A stretch of DNA of 64,000 nucleotides, taken from positions 248,001 through 312,000 of the forward strand of contig WHUX01000038.1 in assembly GCA_015179025.1 (NCBI GenBank), written 5' to 3'. Below, piece after piece: positions 13,512-25,681 of the stretch. Origin of the DNA: Terfezia claveryi (lineage: Eukaryota; Ascomycota; Pezizomycetes; Pezizales; Pezizaceae). Every line of letters starts with the position of its first letter. Position 1 is the first letter of the stretch. Both the position numbers and the translations under genes were made by a program. A model generated the notes under the pieces. That model had not been told where the DNA came from, ran no database searches, and was given only the letters and a program-made list of their open reading frames with translations.

Positions 13512-14549
13512 ATGGTTCGTCTTTCCCCCTCCAAAAATTCTCCAACCCACTCAATTACTAACATCCCGCCCCCTCAAATCACCAGCTCCGCCGCGCCAAC
13601 CGCGAACGCTGCGACTTCCTCTACCGCAAAGCCCTCGCTCTCAAAGACTCTGCCATTGTCGAGCGCCGCCAGAAACTCCGCGAGTCTCTCGCCTCCGGCA
13701 AACCACTACCCAAGGACATCGCCAACGACGTTCAGCTCCGTGCTGACTTCAAATTCGACGAATCCAACCCCACTGACTTCGCGGAAGACGAGGAAGGCCT
13801 CGACGACGAATACTCCACTACCTCTGGCCTCCTCGACCCAAAGATCCTCATCACAACTTCCCGTAGCCCCAGCTCCCGGTTGCTCCAGTTCAGCAAGGAA
13901 TTGCGGCTTCTGCTGCCCTTGAGTATTCGGTTAAATCGAGGAAATACCGTGCTCCCGCAACTTACCGCCTCCTCCCTCGCCACAGGGATAACCGACCTCA
14001 TCCTCCTCCACGAGCATAGAGGTGTTCCCACCAGCCTTACAATCTCCCATTTCCCCCACGGGCCAACAGCTCAGTTCTCCCTGCACAATGTCGTTCTCCG
14101 CCACGACATCCCAAACTCCCAGCGCGGCACCGTGAGCGAGGCATACCCGCACCTCATCTTCGACGGCTTCAAGACGAAATTAGGCAAGCGGGTAGTGCAG
14201 ATACTCAAGAACATGTTTCCCTCCGGTGTGAAGCGGGATAGTGGGAGGGTTGTGACGTTCAAGGCGGGAGAGGGGGATTACATTAGTGTGAGACATCATG
14301 TCTATGTCAAGACGGGGTGGGATAAGGTCGAGTTGGCGGAGGTTGGGCCCAGGATGGAGATGAAGGTTCGTTCCTCTACTCACTCTCTCTCTCACTCACT
14401 CTCATGCCTTTCCATATTGTAGTTGTGGGCTAATATGTTTTTGGTAGTTATTCGAAATTAAACTCGGCACGGTAGACAATAAAAACGCAGACTATGAATG
14501 GCGGTTGGCGAATTATACCCGGACGGCAAAGAAGCGGGATTTGTTATAA
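13512..14549 (+). CDS. IMP4: U3 snoRNP protein, Brix domain
   Basis: Component of the small-subunit processome that helps U3 snoRNA pair with pre-18S rRNA in the nucleolus. Three exons: 13512-13514 (the ATG alone), 13586-14365, 14448-14549; 885 nt, 294 aa (typical size about 290). After the first intron the protein reads [17 protein letters not shown], the standard IMP4 opening. Brix-domain signatures: [44 protein letters not shown] and the C-terminal [22 protein letters not shown]. The first intron is CT-rich with a good branch (actaacat). An alternative continuous ORF from the same ATG gives a Ser/Pro-rich protein with no homology and is rejected. Confidence 0.96.
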
Positions 14550-14976
14550 TCTGGGTCTAGGAAGGATTATCCTATGGTTCATGGTTCATGATTCATGTTC
14601 CATGTCAAAATGCCTTTTTTTTTTTACTTACATGGAGTTTTTTGGGGTTTTTTTTTTGTTCTGGGAATTTTAATTATTTGATGTCTTTGCTTTACTGAGA
14701 GCTGTACTGTACGATATACTTTGAAAGCAGAGATTTGCAACTTAAGATGCACTGGGTAAGGCGGTGGTATTTAAAGCACTATGTAGTGGAGTGCTGAATT
14801 CCAACATAGGCGTACATTAAATAGGTATATTCTGAACCCTTTTGCCAAACCATCTAAAGAACCTGATATTGATAACGTTTCACTAACTATACAATCGCAG
14901 GTTTCATTTTTGCCCACCCAGACCAGCCAAAGCCAACTAGATCCCACAAAGCACACACAAATTAGGAAATAGGATT
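14550..14976. other. convergent intergenic region, IMP4 / eIF3e
   Basis: 427 bp between two stop codons. Contains a small tandem repeat around 14574-14603 (atggttcatggttcatgattcatgt type) and T10 and T9 runs near 14617 and 14650. These fit 3'-UTR sequence, not a gene. Confidence 0.55.
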
Positions 14977-16569
14977 CTACTTAGACACTGCAGCAGTCAA
15001 AACCTGCGTTCGGAAGAATCCGCCTCGTGTACGTTCAATGACTTGCTGGTAAATAGATTGCGGTGGGTGATTCATCAAGACTGTTCCATCTTTAGTGTCA
15101 ATCTTCGCATCCACCCTTGTGTCGCGGATTAAGTTGACAATCCACTTCTCTCCTTCGTCCTGAGTAAGGTTTAGTCGTGCAGAGAGATCCCTAAAACACC
15201 ATTATTATTAGCCCATCTCTCAACCTATAAGGATCCCATTCCTTTTAAGGGGAAATCGTACTTGATATCAATCCTTTGATGAATCTTGCAGTAACTCTCC
15301 GAAATCAAATGCCTAGCACTCTCCACAAATGCCTCCGTCGTAGCCGCCAAGAAGAAATCACCCTTCAGCACCTCCTCCGCCTGAGCCAATTTTCTCCTGG
15401 CCTCCTCAAAGTCAAAGTCCATGTATAACGCAGCAACAAACTCAGTGATGGGGTCAGTGTACTCGTAAATCTCCTGCTTCACCACACGCACAAGATCTTT
15501 CAATTGCTTTTGGTACTGGGAAGAGTTGCGGCTTCGAGTACGGTTTGTTATCACGGCGGCGGCAAGGTAGCGTAGTATCCATGGGCAGGAAGTTTGTATG
15601 GTATTTATATAGGCTGGGGAGAAGAAGAGCTCGCACAACGCATCACGGGCAGGCTCGTGGTTGAAGAAAGGGAAGAGGCACCAGTGAATCAACCAGGTTC
15701 GGTGTTGGAGTTGGCCAAGTGGGTTATTGAACTGGGGGGAAGCCAGGTTAGATGTTAGACATAAAGCAGTGCAGTTGTACCGATGCTTACCTTCTGCTCA
15801 ATCAACTCCTTGACCTTGTTGATTTCTTCCATGGCACCTTCCCAGTTCATGAGGAGAATCTCACAAGCAAGCTTTCCCCAGCTGGCCGAAGCAGTCTTCT
15901 CATTATCGGTGGACTAGTAGATGAGTTAGCAACAATAATATAATTCAATTCTAAGAGAAGGTCAGAATACCAAGATACGGTAGTGGTATAATAAGTCGGA
16001 GGCTCCAGAGTAGTTACCACACTGGTACTGGCACTGTCCATACTCATATATCGCATTGACCATGTCCATTGTCACCTAAACCAATGCCGCCTCAAGAGTC
16101 AGCCATCTATTCTCCTACCCAACCCACTCACCCCTTAGTACCCAACAATGATTCAACGTACTTTATGTGTCTCTTCCAAAAACTTCATATTAGCCGTCTT
16201 ATCTGACCTCAACATACTAATAACCTCCTCCGTCTCCAACAGCTCCAACACCTTTGCACTCTTTTCTTCCAAAAGCTTCAACTGCTCCAACACCTCCTCC
16301 CTCTTTTTTGTAAAACTTTCCGGTAACTCCTCCTCGTCATGAATCTCCTTCCACAACGAGCCCACGTAATCCGTCATATTAGTATGCTTTAACAAATCGT
16401 ACTTGGCCTGCACGATCTGCTGTTGTGGGAATATGCCCTGCTGCTCCATGTTCTCGATCAACGGGAAGATCAGATGCCTGTCGAGGTTGGGCATCATCTT
16501 CGGCATAAGGTCGTAGTTCTTTTGCTCGGTTGCCCCGTTCAGTGGGGCGGTGGCGTCTGTGGCGGCCAT
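14977..16569 (-). CDS. INT6: translation initiation factor 3 subunit e
   Basis: PCI-domain subunit of eIF3, which recruits mRNA and initiator complexes to the 40S ribosome. Five exons (complement): 16569-16162, 16075-15971, 15913-15791, 15731-15262, 15190-14977; 1320 nt, 439 aa, the usual length. Start region: [21 protein letters not shown] after an Ala-rich leader. The central part is helical ([23 protein letters not shown]) and the PCI domain lies in the last 200 residues ([18 protein letters not shown], then a winged helix with [19 protein letters not shown]). The in-frame upstream ATG at 16662 would add 31 unrelated residues and is not used. It is head to head with mL49, 277 bp between start codons. 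Confidence 0.96.
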
Positions 16570-16846
16570 GATTGCAGTGGTGTCGCCTATCCAGGAGCTG
16601 GAAGAGCTGCAGCTGGAAAGTGTATGGCGGGTATTTTGGAGGGGGGGTATATCGTAGTGCACCGAGATAGAGTTGTTGCTATGCTTGAAATTAAGGTATT
16701 AGGAGGGATGAGAATTGGTGGACTGTCTTTTTTTTGCATTTTGCCAAGCGGGTAGTGGGGTGCAGGTAACTGTGCCAAGGTTCAACTAAGAATCATATTG
16801 CGACCTGGTGGACATATATCCCACACTCAAGTCTCGACGTTTGAAA
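16570..16846. promoter_or_regulatory. shared divergent promoter, eIF3e / mL49
   Basis: 277 bp separate two start codons on opposite strands, so both promoters must fit here. Both genes serve translation, one cytosolic and one mitochondrial. Co-regulation is inference; I recognise no named binding site. Confidence 0.5.
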
Positions 16847-17358
16847 ATGCTCTCGATACGGCCTGTATCACGACTCTTTGCCATATTCCCAGTGGCTGCC
16901 CGGTTCCAGCCCAAGACGATAATATGTCAATACTCCGCCGCGCACTTTCCCAAACGCAATCACCGTGAAGAGCAGCGAGGTACCTATCTGCACCTCAATC
17001 TCCTCTAAAAACATTTACTGACCGCCCCACAGAAGCACGCCATTCCCGGGCGGCGCCCAGAAAACCCTCCCCCCCAGCCAACCTCCCTCCCCTCAACGCC
17101 GAACACTACCCCTTCAATATTATACGCTCCAAGACAAAAAACCTCCCCGTATACCACCACATCTACCACGGAGGAACACTCAAACAAACCACAATTAGAC
17201 ATGTAATCGGCGACCTAATAGCCTTTAGAGATTTCATCCAGCAACGACTCGGGTTGGGTATGGGTGATGTGATTATCAACAATAGATCACAGCTAGTTCA
17301 TATCAGGGGACTACTAAAGAAGGATGTCATACATCTGCTGAAAGAAATAGGCGCATAA
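16847..17358 (+). CDS. IMG2: mitochondrial large-subunit ribosomal protein mL49
   Basis: Two exons, 16847-16979 and 17033-17358; 459 nt, 152 aa. ATG 16847 gives an Arg-rich, acid-free N-terminus (MLSIRPVSRLFAIF) suited to mitochondrial import; the upstream in-frame ATG at 16808 does not. The mature part shows the IMG2/mL49 pattern: YPFNIIRSKTKNLPVYHHIY, then TTIRHVIGDLIAFRDFIQ and a C-terminal HIRGLLKKDVIHLLKEIG. The phase-1 intron fits the conserved frame exactly. mL49 sits in the mitoribosome large subunit; loss in yeast (IMG2) impairs mitochondrial genome maintenance. Confidence 0.9.
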
Positions 17359-18016
17359 ATCGGGTTTGGGTATGGGACTAAGGGGATTGTACAATTGCAA
17401 GTATAGATGGGAAACTGATCTTATGTGCATTCTGGTGGCATATCTATCAGGAATTGCGCTATCATCTATTATCGTAACTGGATGATATACTCTCTATCAT
17501 AGCCGGCTATAGACCAGATTGCACAATCAGCGTGGATAAAAACAGACCATTGTCTTCATAGTTCATTTCTACCTCCTCCTCTCCAGTGCCTGTGTACTAC
17601 TTAAATGCTGACCACATCTCCACCTTCCTATTTTTACATATATATAGTATGGGTACGTAGTAGAAAGATGATGAAACAGCAACTGCCACAATCAAATCGT
17701 CCAAAAACTCGTACAACCAATTCCAAGTACTCTAACATCTCAAGACTGGAGTATCTCACATTAACAAAAGAGGAACAAGGAGAAATGTCAAGAAAAGATA
17801 CGGGGGAATAATGAGTATAACTAGTACCAGAAAGCTCGCGGATCGTGACAATCATCACTTCAATCTGCTGATATACAAGAAAAACAAAAAAACATAAATT
17901 TACCCCACAACCTTGTCTCTACGCCAATTCCCATGAAAAGAAATACCAAATGCCATGCTTAGCTACTGCCAGTTTCACAAAAAAACATTTCCCAATCTTA
18001 CCCATCTACTATTCTG
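17359..18016. other. convergent intergenic region, mL49 / SWI1
   Basis: About 660 bp between two stop codons, AT-rich with poly-A stretches; no gene or structured element seen. Confidence 0.5.
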
Positions 18017-20480
18017 TCAATCATGGAGTCTAGCATAGCTGCAAAGCTGTTTCACAATCTCTCCATCGATTTGTACCGTCAATAATGCGCCCAGTAAGCT
18101 CTCTTTCTTCGGTAAAATTCCCAACGGCAGACTGGATACCGGGTCATTCGGATTCTCAGAACGCTCTGCCAGCTTTTTCAAAACTCCCATCCCTCGGTGC
18201 GTGATTCTCGAGAATGGTTGTAAATCATCCTGGTTAACCTGCTTTCCGGGGGGCATGCGTCCTGGCGGTGGACCTGTGTAAGGACTCAGCAAGCAAACTA
18301 GCCGCAACAAACTCAACGCAAATCCATCCTCTGAAGATAGCCATGACTTCGCCAGAGGATCTTCTTGCCCGGGCGCCATTCCTGCTATGATCTCTGCAGC
18401 AAGCATCCCTTGCTCCAAAAACGGTTTTCGGGCTTCAACTGTTTGTGAGAGCATCGTTCTGGTATTGTCCGGTATAGGTGAAATTGCCAATCCAAACGCC
18501 CGGGTCATAAGATCATATCGCGGTGTCGATATCGCCTCGGATAGAAATATCGTCCGATAAAATGAGCGGTTGGGTTCATCCCTAGCGAGTATCTTCGCCA
18601 AACTATCAACAGCGGGTGGGAGATATCTATGTATCGAAGGCTGGTAAGAGGTAAACATGAGGCTGTTTGATCCCCTGATAGCCGGTAACGGCTGAGGTGC
18701 AAATGCCAGGATTAAATACAGCAAGTGTAAAGCCTCTTCTTTGCTGGGTAGTATTATTGCGTGGGAAAGGTTGGACAGGTATATGATAATATCCTTCAAG
18801 AAATCAAGGGTGTTCGTATGGGTACGTAATAGTAACTTTTTCGTACCCAGAAGTTTGATAGCTTTCGACAGGAATTTGATAACATGTGCATCAGCAAGCG
18901 CATTGTGATTCGACTCAAAGAACGACAGATTGCGGAAGATAGTGGTGATGCATATCAGTCTTTCTGCTGCCCTATCCAGTCGCTGTGGCAAAGTTCCGAA
19001 TTTGTGTACATCTATCAAACCTTCAGTTTCCGCGCGACAACCCCTCATCACGTCTTCATAGGGGGGTATTCGTATATCAGCAGAGCGAGTCACGGCATTT
19101 GCTCCTAGGAAGACAACCTGCTCTTCTGCCACATCTACCAAGGTCTCGACCAAATCCTCGCAGCTCTCTAATGCAAGAGACCACCTGGATTCAACTGACA
19201 CTGTCGTCAATGTATCCAATGCCAACCTCACTTCTGCAGGAAGACCAGACTTCAGGGACATAGTTAACGCGTGGATGTCGACCACTCCAAGCTCAGAAAA
19301 ACTAGGTATGGTTGGTTTAAAGAAAATTAATTCGGTACCAATATTCTTACTCGACACACCCACATCGATACCCCCGTGAGTATCAAGACCCCTTACTCTA
19401 GGCTCGAAACGCGATCTATCCCGCTTGTTCGAGATGGCTTCTGGGTCTTCAACCTCTCCCTGTAAAGCAACACCAGGTTTCACGCCAGGAAAGTTGAATT
19501 GTTGAGAACTAGGCACAATTGGTGATGACTGGGAAACATTGCGGTTCAGTAGGTTACCCGACTGCGGCATAGAGGGATGATGAGGGGTGACAGGTGACTG
19601 CGCATAGCCATTAGTCATGCTTTGTCTCGATTGCATTTGCGGTGCAGGAGATTGCTTGACTGGTGTTTGTGGCTGGCGGTTCTGAAGTATAGGGACACCC
19701 TGTAGTTGGGCGCCTTGGATGTTCATCCCCTGACTGCTTATCGGGATTCTCGCTTGACCCTGTGCCATTTGGTTCTGTGACGGTATTTGTGGATGCTGCT
19801 GTTGTTGGTGTTGCTGCTGGTTTTGTTGTTGTATTTGCATCTGCTGCTGATGCTGATGTGGCTGTTGGGCTTGCTGCTGTTGTTGTTGTTGTTGTTGTTG
19901 TTGCTGTTGCTGCGCCGCCTGGCGTTGAACTATATTCTGAATGTGGGCGGCCTCATAGGCCACAAGATACTTCTGATAAACCTGCTGAATCTCTTCAACT
20001 GCAGTAGGATAACCCTCGACCAATATGCCAATATTAGCAGCTACTGCAGCCCATTGATTTTGTTTCGTAATTCTCTGTGATCCTCCAAGTTTGATAGCAA
20101 CCGAAAACAGTGCTTGTAAATTTACTGGCTTATCACCAACGCTAGGAAGCATAGTAATAGGGGTACCTCTGCTCTGTAGGAAGTCTGACAGGATTTTCAA
20201 AAAACTAGCTTGGTCAGGACCCGTACGGACTCCTGCAGGTGGCACCTGCCGCGCCATAAACTGCTGTGGGGCCTGACCCTTTACGGCCATGGGACCATTC
20301 TTCATGGCAACGCGTTGCTGGTTTAGTTGAGCCTGCTGTCCCTGTGCTATTGCCTGTTGTTGCTGTATCATCCTTTGCCTTTGTTGTTGTTGTTGTTGTT
20401 GGTGTTGGTGTTGCTGTTGATGCTGCTGCTGCTGTTGCTGCTGTTGCTGTTGCTGTTGATGCTGCTGTTGCTGGTGATGC

Positions 20481-20526
<46 letters not shown>

Positions 20527-21286
20527 GCAATTGAGGAAAAGCCATTTGGTTTTGCATTGTAATCGCCTGCGGCTGTGTCATTGAGGGTACGCTCGATGCA
20601 TTGCTGCCATTCATGACTGGGCCAGTAAATCCTGGATTGAACCCTTGAGGAAATCCTGGCTGTGGTGTCCCATTGCTCTGGGTACTTTGAGGTGTACCAA
20701 CTCGAGATAGATGTTCGGCATGTGTTGGTGAACCTTGTTGCATGAACGTCTGTTGGCTTGGGGCAGGAGAGAATGGTGAAGACGCCTGCGTAACCGCCAT
20801 CTTGGACCCCGCGCCCATGCTCCCGTATGATTGATTCTGGAGTACCGGGGAAGGGCTAGCGTTGAGAGAAACACTGAGGTGGGGTTGGTACTGGTACTGG
20901 TTTGGGAAAGTGCGTGGCGCGGTTTGACTATTTGGATAGAGTTGGTAACCTAGATTTGAGTTTTGCGATAGAGGTGTTTGAGACCGGGATGGTGGTAAGG
21001 CTCCGGGTGTCTGACGAGGCGATATACTTATAGACTCTTCGCGTCTAGGTCGCTTTAGAGGTACCACGGGATTAACCTGGTACTGCTGAGGCTGATACCC
21101 AGGCGACGGGTTTCGCGAATTCCCATTCTGCAGCAACCCGGCGCGTTGCTGAAAGTGATGGGGATCTAGTGCGGACGAAATCGCTGAAGGGTCCAATGTA
21201 TGCATCCCATGGTCCGATGAGGCGAACGCACCCTGAATGGCAGAGGTATCTGCAAGCCAACCAGAAGGCAACGTCGGTACGGACAT
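18017..21286 (-). CDS. SWI1: SWI/SNF chromatin-remodelling subunit with ARID domain (SWI1/sol1 type)
   Basis: Single exon, about 1089 aa from ATG 21286 (MSVPTLPSGWLAD); an in-frame start at 21430 would add 48 unrelated residues. Residues about 1-350 are Gln/Pro/Ser/Asn-rich. They include a long poly-Gln/His tract (complement of about 20380-20525). A second Gln-rich tract (about 19775-19915) follows the ARID. The ARID DNA-binding domain (about 355-460) contains SFLKILSDFLQSRGTPI, VNLQALFSVAIKLGGSQRIT and NQWAAVAANIGI. The C-terminal 450 residues are helical armadillo-like sequence with VRLALDTLTTVSVESRWSLALESCEDLVETL, the part that anchors Swi1 in the complex. Role: ATP-dependent nucleosome remodelling at promoters. 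The domain order matches fungal sol1/Swi1; an ARID1-like name would be equivalent. Confidence 0.92.
19775..19915 (-). repeat. CAA/CAG-type trinucleotide repeat (poly-Gln) inside SWI1
   Basis: Mixed tgc/tgt-ttg triplets on the plus strand encode Gln with scattered His on the minus strand, just after the ARID domain. Coding microsatellite; expect length polymorphism. Confidence 0.85.
20380..20525 (-). repeat. CAA/CAG-type trinucleotide repeat (long poly-Gln/His) inside SWI1
   Basis: Near-pure ttg/tgc triplets on the plus strand, with a run of about 15 ttg units at its end, give roughly 45 Gln/His residues before the ARID domain. Reads in the other frames as long Leu or Val runs, which are shadows. 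Confidence 0.88.
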
Positions 21287-24200
21287 TGTCGCCTTCGCCT
21301 CTACATACCACCACCATATAGTTAGAACATTGGTCACATCGTATGCCTGGAGTTGAACAGGGAAGGAGAAGGGACGATGGGTGTGGGGCGAGAACCGGCC
21401 AACAGGCTGCGCAAGCGGGAGGGGGGACAACCAAGTGCGTGATTAAGGCAAGCTGGGACTCTAGAAGGAGCGTGGAATAGTAGGGGAATGATTTTCTGGT
21501 GTGTAGTGTGGGAGATTTTTAAGAGGGGGGGGGGGGAAGGGTGTCAGACACTCACATCACTCAAATGGTCGAACGTACACTGTACTTCGTCTCTCTCTCT
21601 TTTCACCTCACGACACGCCTCAATTCTCCGCGTGTAATTTCTTCAACTCACAGTACCAGGGGGGCGGGAACCCTCCTTGCTATTTTTTTTATGGCTTGGT
21701 ATGCGTGTGTGTGCGCGTGTATGTGAACGTCGAGTATGTGGACACAGTAGAGATCGTACTCTACAGGGCAACCTTAACGAACGCCTAAGGGACCGATTAA
21801 CCAAAAAAATAACGAAATATTAAAATAGAAGCAAATGCGGATAAGGAGAGATCGCGCTCGCAAAAAGCTTGAGAAGAGTAGTGACTTTAGCCACACGGGA
21901 AGGGACTGGGGTTGTGTGGGAATGTGTTGGGAATGCAACGATCGAGATTCGATCCAGCCGGGGCAAAAAGGCCACGGCAAGTGAAAGAGTCGTAGTGCAG
22001 TCTTCCAGTGAGACCTGCCCACTGCCACAGCCTAGCCTCACGCTGGTAACTTCTATGGCACATCTCGCGAGCTGGGCCGATCCCGACAGCCCGACAGGCA
22101 GGAGCGGAGGCGGTGCGGCAGCTGTGAGAAAAGCAACTGGCCTCTGGCCAGGTACAGGAAGAGTGAATGAATGTGCATACATGTAGCAGACAGGCTGCGA
22201 TGCCAGGGAGGAGGGGAGGGTGGGGGAGTTTGATCAGGATAACGAGACTAGATGGAGGGAGGCCGGGAGGGGGAAAGGATAGACAGCAAAGGGCTGGATA
22301 GGGTGGGAGGAGCAGCCGAGCGGGCGCGGGAGCAGAAGACAAGGCCACGAGGGGCATGCAAACTTACTTACGATTAGAGCGTAATAGACCCGGGAGCGTT
22401 TTTTCTAACGGGTAGGCCCGAGGTCCACAGATGTCACCGTTCGGGAGCGCGGAGCAGTCGGTGGAAAAAAGTGGGAGGGGGTTGCGTGGGACGTGGAAAT
22501 GCGTTCAATAGTACGAACGAATAAAATGGACTGGAAAGGGGGGGGACGATGAACAGCGAGCGCACGCTGGGCAGTGGAAAAAGGAGACGAGAAAACGCTT
22601 CCCTAACAGTGGCGCCAGCCAACCCGCCTGCGGCCATTGCCAGCACCACAATCCGCGCCCGCATTACGGATCTCGAGATGTTCACAAATCAGGAAAATAC
22701 ACAGCCACGGCCCACGGCGGCACTTTTCAGGCCTCACCTGAGCGGCCCCGATTTTACTTCCGCCAGGAATGCTTCGTTAATTACATTTGTGTGAATGGAT
22801 GATGCTCGTGCGCTATATTTGGTATGGCGCAAAAACGAGTGATCACCGATGCGACGCTCGGCAACGAGTTTAACCTTCGCACAAGGAATGTGAAAGAATC
22901 ATGGTGATGTGATGCAAACCAGAGAACTGCCAGAGATGGGAAGAGCAGAGGAGATGACTGCGTGTGAGCGGGAGCCGGACGGGCATGAGATTTTATACTC
23001 TCCGCTTGAGCAAGTGATGGGGAGGGGCAGTGAAAAAGAAAAGAAGACTACAGGCTTCCGGCCTAGGCGAGAGCTGGCAGTTTAAATGATATCCTCCCTC
23101 CTCTTGACATCCACCCACCCAGGCTACTTGGGAGAGCTAAGCGGTCCCCGCATTGAAATGACAAGTGTGGTGGAGCGTCCGCGGTAGGCAATGCGCAGGG
23201 GCCGAACCTGCTGCACAAGCCCATCACCATGCGGTTTTTCCGGAACGGATCATAAGTGGACGCTACTGCTGGCGAGAGAAACAGCTCCTCCCACCCCTTC
23301 GTGATGCTTGGCCGATTTCGTGTGGCCATTCTGGAGGGTGTGGTGAGAAATCTCAGCAGTAAGGTACAGCACAGGTTTGTAATTGCTCCAGGAGGAGGAA
23401 CTTCTCATGAGGATCAATACGTAGAGTAGTAGTTGTTCAGGTTTCAAACGAGCTTGTTGTTTTTGCACTCTGGTTCCTGCAAACCATCTGGGGCGATAAT
23501 GTGGGCCCTGAGTTTATGATGTACGGTGAGTTTGTCATAAATATACTTTCGCGTCGCCGAGTAATGAGATTATTTTTCGTTGTCAGTAATATTAATCAAA
23601 AAGACGTCGTGCCTACGTTGTCTTGTACAATATGCTTAGCATTTGCATATGCCGGTGCCGGCATCGAGTGCGTCTTGTCATCCACAGCACCTCCCGATTT
23701 CTGCAGGATGTCGGATGCAAGAATTGAAATGGGGTCAATCGAAATGTGATCTAGTTGACCTAGTCTAGTTGCCTACTTGCATCGAAGACCTGACAGAATG
23801 CAGAATGATGGAGTTGTACCGTAGAGACAACACATACAAGGTTGCGTTGATCTAACTATTCAACCCCCAAAAAATTCACATCCTCCCATCAGAAAAATCA
23901 CAAGGATTACCCCAACATTTGTGCTCCCATCCCCGCCAAAACATCTTACTACTTGTCTTCCCGCAATATCTTCTATATAGACACCCATGCCGCCTAGCAC
24001 TAGGTATTTGAGCAATGCAGGCATAAACCTCCAGAAGGATTGGGCTTGCAGGCTAGTGGTGATTCTTAAATATCACCAACCCATGTACGATATGTTCTCG
24101 GACTACGGATAACTATTGGTGATTTGACTTTTCCCAACCTTTTGTATGCTGCGCCACTATGAAAGTACCTCAATCAGCATTACATTTGCTGTAGCAACAT

Positions 24201-24397
24201 ACATGACATACATACATACATTGAAGTAAATAGTTTGAAAACCCCCTACTTTTCATGGCCTCGCTATTTGTTTGAAGCAACATCTGTAGACGGAGTTCTG
24301 ATACATTGACAGCCCGATAGTCCCTCATGTTTATCAAGGTCTTCATATACAGTGGGTTGTTGATAAGTATTGTCATCCTAACTAAGCCAAATCCCTT
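21287..24397. other. long gene-free upstream region of SWI1
   Basis: 3.1 kb without a supported gene. 21.3-23.1 kb is comparatively GC-rich, with G8-9 runs at about 21525 and purine tracts, and likely holds the SWI1 promoter and long 5' leader. 23.4-24.4 kb is AT-rich. ORFs of 60-156 codons occur on both strands but overlap one another, are low-complexity and have no recognised domain or splice partner. Confidence 0.45.
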
Positions 24398-25184
24398 GTA
24401 CAGATGACTGTCGTTACAAGCATATCGTCGGGACGGGGAATGTATTTATAACCAATTTATGCTTATAACCAATATATGCTTATAACTAGAGAAATTTATT
24501 ACTAGGTAGGAAAGCCTCCGGAATGACACAATAAATACTGGACATGCATACAAATAACAGAGAGACATCAGGAAGAGGAGGAGGATGCTCCGGAAGTACC
24601 CCAAAAAATCAGTTATCCTGCTGCGCTGCACATGCTGCCGCCTGCGTTCCATCTCAAGAATCTCGATCCGTTTTTTCTCATGCTTGAGCGTATCTTGGAA
24701 GGTAGTGGTATTGACCGAGGGATCACCTTGGCGACTGCGTCAGTTCTTTACTTGGGTTTTCGAATTCGAACCATCGTTTAATATGTCGCTCGGGTTCTGT
24801 TTTGCATATGTCTGTATACTCTGAGGTTCCACCTCTGACCATGGCTGACGGTGCGGAACAAGAACTCTTTGCAGAAGACATAGAAATGTAGTTTATGTTG
24901 TATTGAATATTATGTATGTTGTATGTGTTGCGTGTGTTGTGTATGTTGTAAGATATAGCGTAAGCGTATTCTGTGGGGGTTATTTCTAGTCTGGTTGGCA
25001 CATTTCTTATCGATAAACCTCTAGTTATGGTTTATGTAGTGCTTCTCTTGTTACAAGCATATGTATGGTGACTAAACAAAAGAAATAAGAATATTCTTGT
25101 AACGGAAATATGCTTATTTACTATGTGGGACTGCCGAAGGTATGCGCTTGTATCTGGTATGCTTGTAACGAGAGTCATCTGTAC
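24398..25184. mobile_element. non-autonomous DNA transposon-like element with 27-bp terminal inverted repeats
   Basis: The left end (24398-24424) and right end (25158-25184) are inverted copies of one 27-mer, differing at one position; it starts GTACAGATGACT and ends CGTTACAAGCATA. If the outer TA is the target duplication, the termini are CAGATGACT..., in the style of Tc1/mariner-pogo elements. Subterminal copies of related words occur inside: gcttataaccaatat at 24447-24485 and cttgttacaagcatatg near 25048. No transposase motif is recognisable, so it would need a partner in trans. The inner minus-strand reading (Lys/Arg-rich, about 24570-25000) may be a decayed or captured coding fragment. 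Confidence 0.65.
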
Positions 25185-25681
25185 CGTAGACACCTAATCC
25201 CTTTCTCACAATTTTAGGGATTTGCTGGATGATACCAGTCACCATGAGCATGTAGGTACTTCTCATCCACGGTACTTGTTTGTTGGGCCCAAGAACACAT
25301 TCTGCCTTGTTGATCTGTACATGCCTCTACTGGTTGGCACTACCTGTATGTTTGAGTTTTGTTTGAAGGATAGACCCCTTATGGAGGTTGCTCTCATGCT
25401 AAAGGAAGCATACTAAGGGGATCTAAATCCGGTAACTCTCGAGTTCATGATCACAACACGCTCGTATGTTAGTAAGAAGGGCGAGTACACTAATATTCAT
25501 AAACAAGCAAAGATGGCAGAGAATTTTTAAGAACTATGAAATACAGAAATGACATGAACTTACCAAGGCACAGAAGGAATAACAGAGAGACATGAGGAAT
25601 GTAATATACAAGTGCAGACGCCAGCAGGAAGTTACTATGGCATAGATAATCCTCTCCCAGGGTGTTTCAATGGGGAACAAC
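25185..25681. other. intergenic, right flank of the inverted-repeat element to NOP56 3' end
   Basis: About 500 bp. One 64-codon plus-strand ORF (25222-25416) has no recognisable family. The last 100 bp are the likely NOP56 3'-UTR. Confidence 0.4.

Noticed and set aside
13512..13922. 136-codon Ser/Pro/Thr-rich ORF starting at the same ATG as IMP4
   Set aside because: It reads through the IMP4 first intron; splicing at 13515-13585 gives a full-length, conserved IMP4 in another frame.
20266..20584. Plus-strand ORFs with long Val or Leu runs
   Set aside because: They are antisense shadows of the poly-Gln codons of SWI1.
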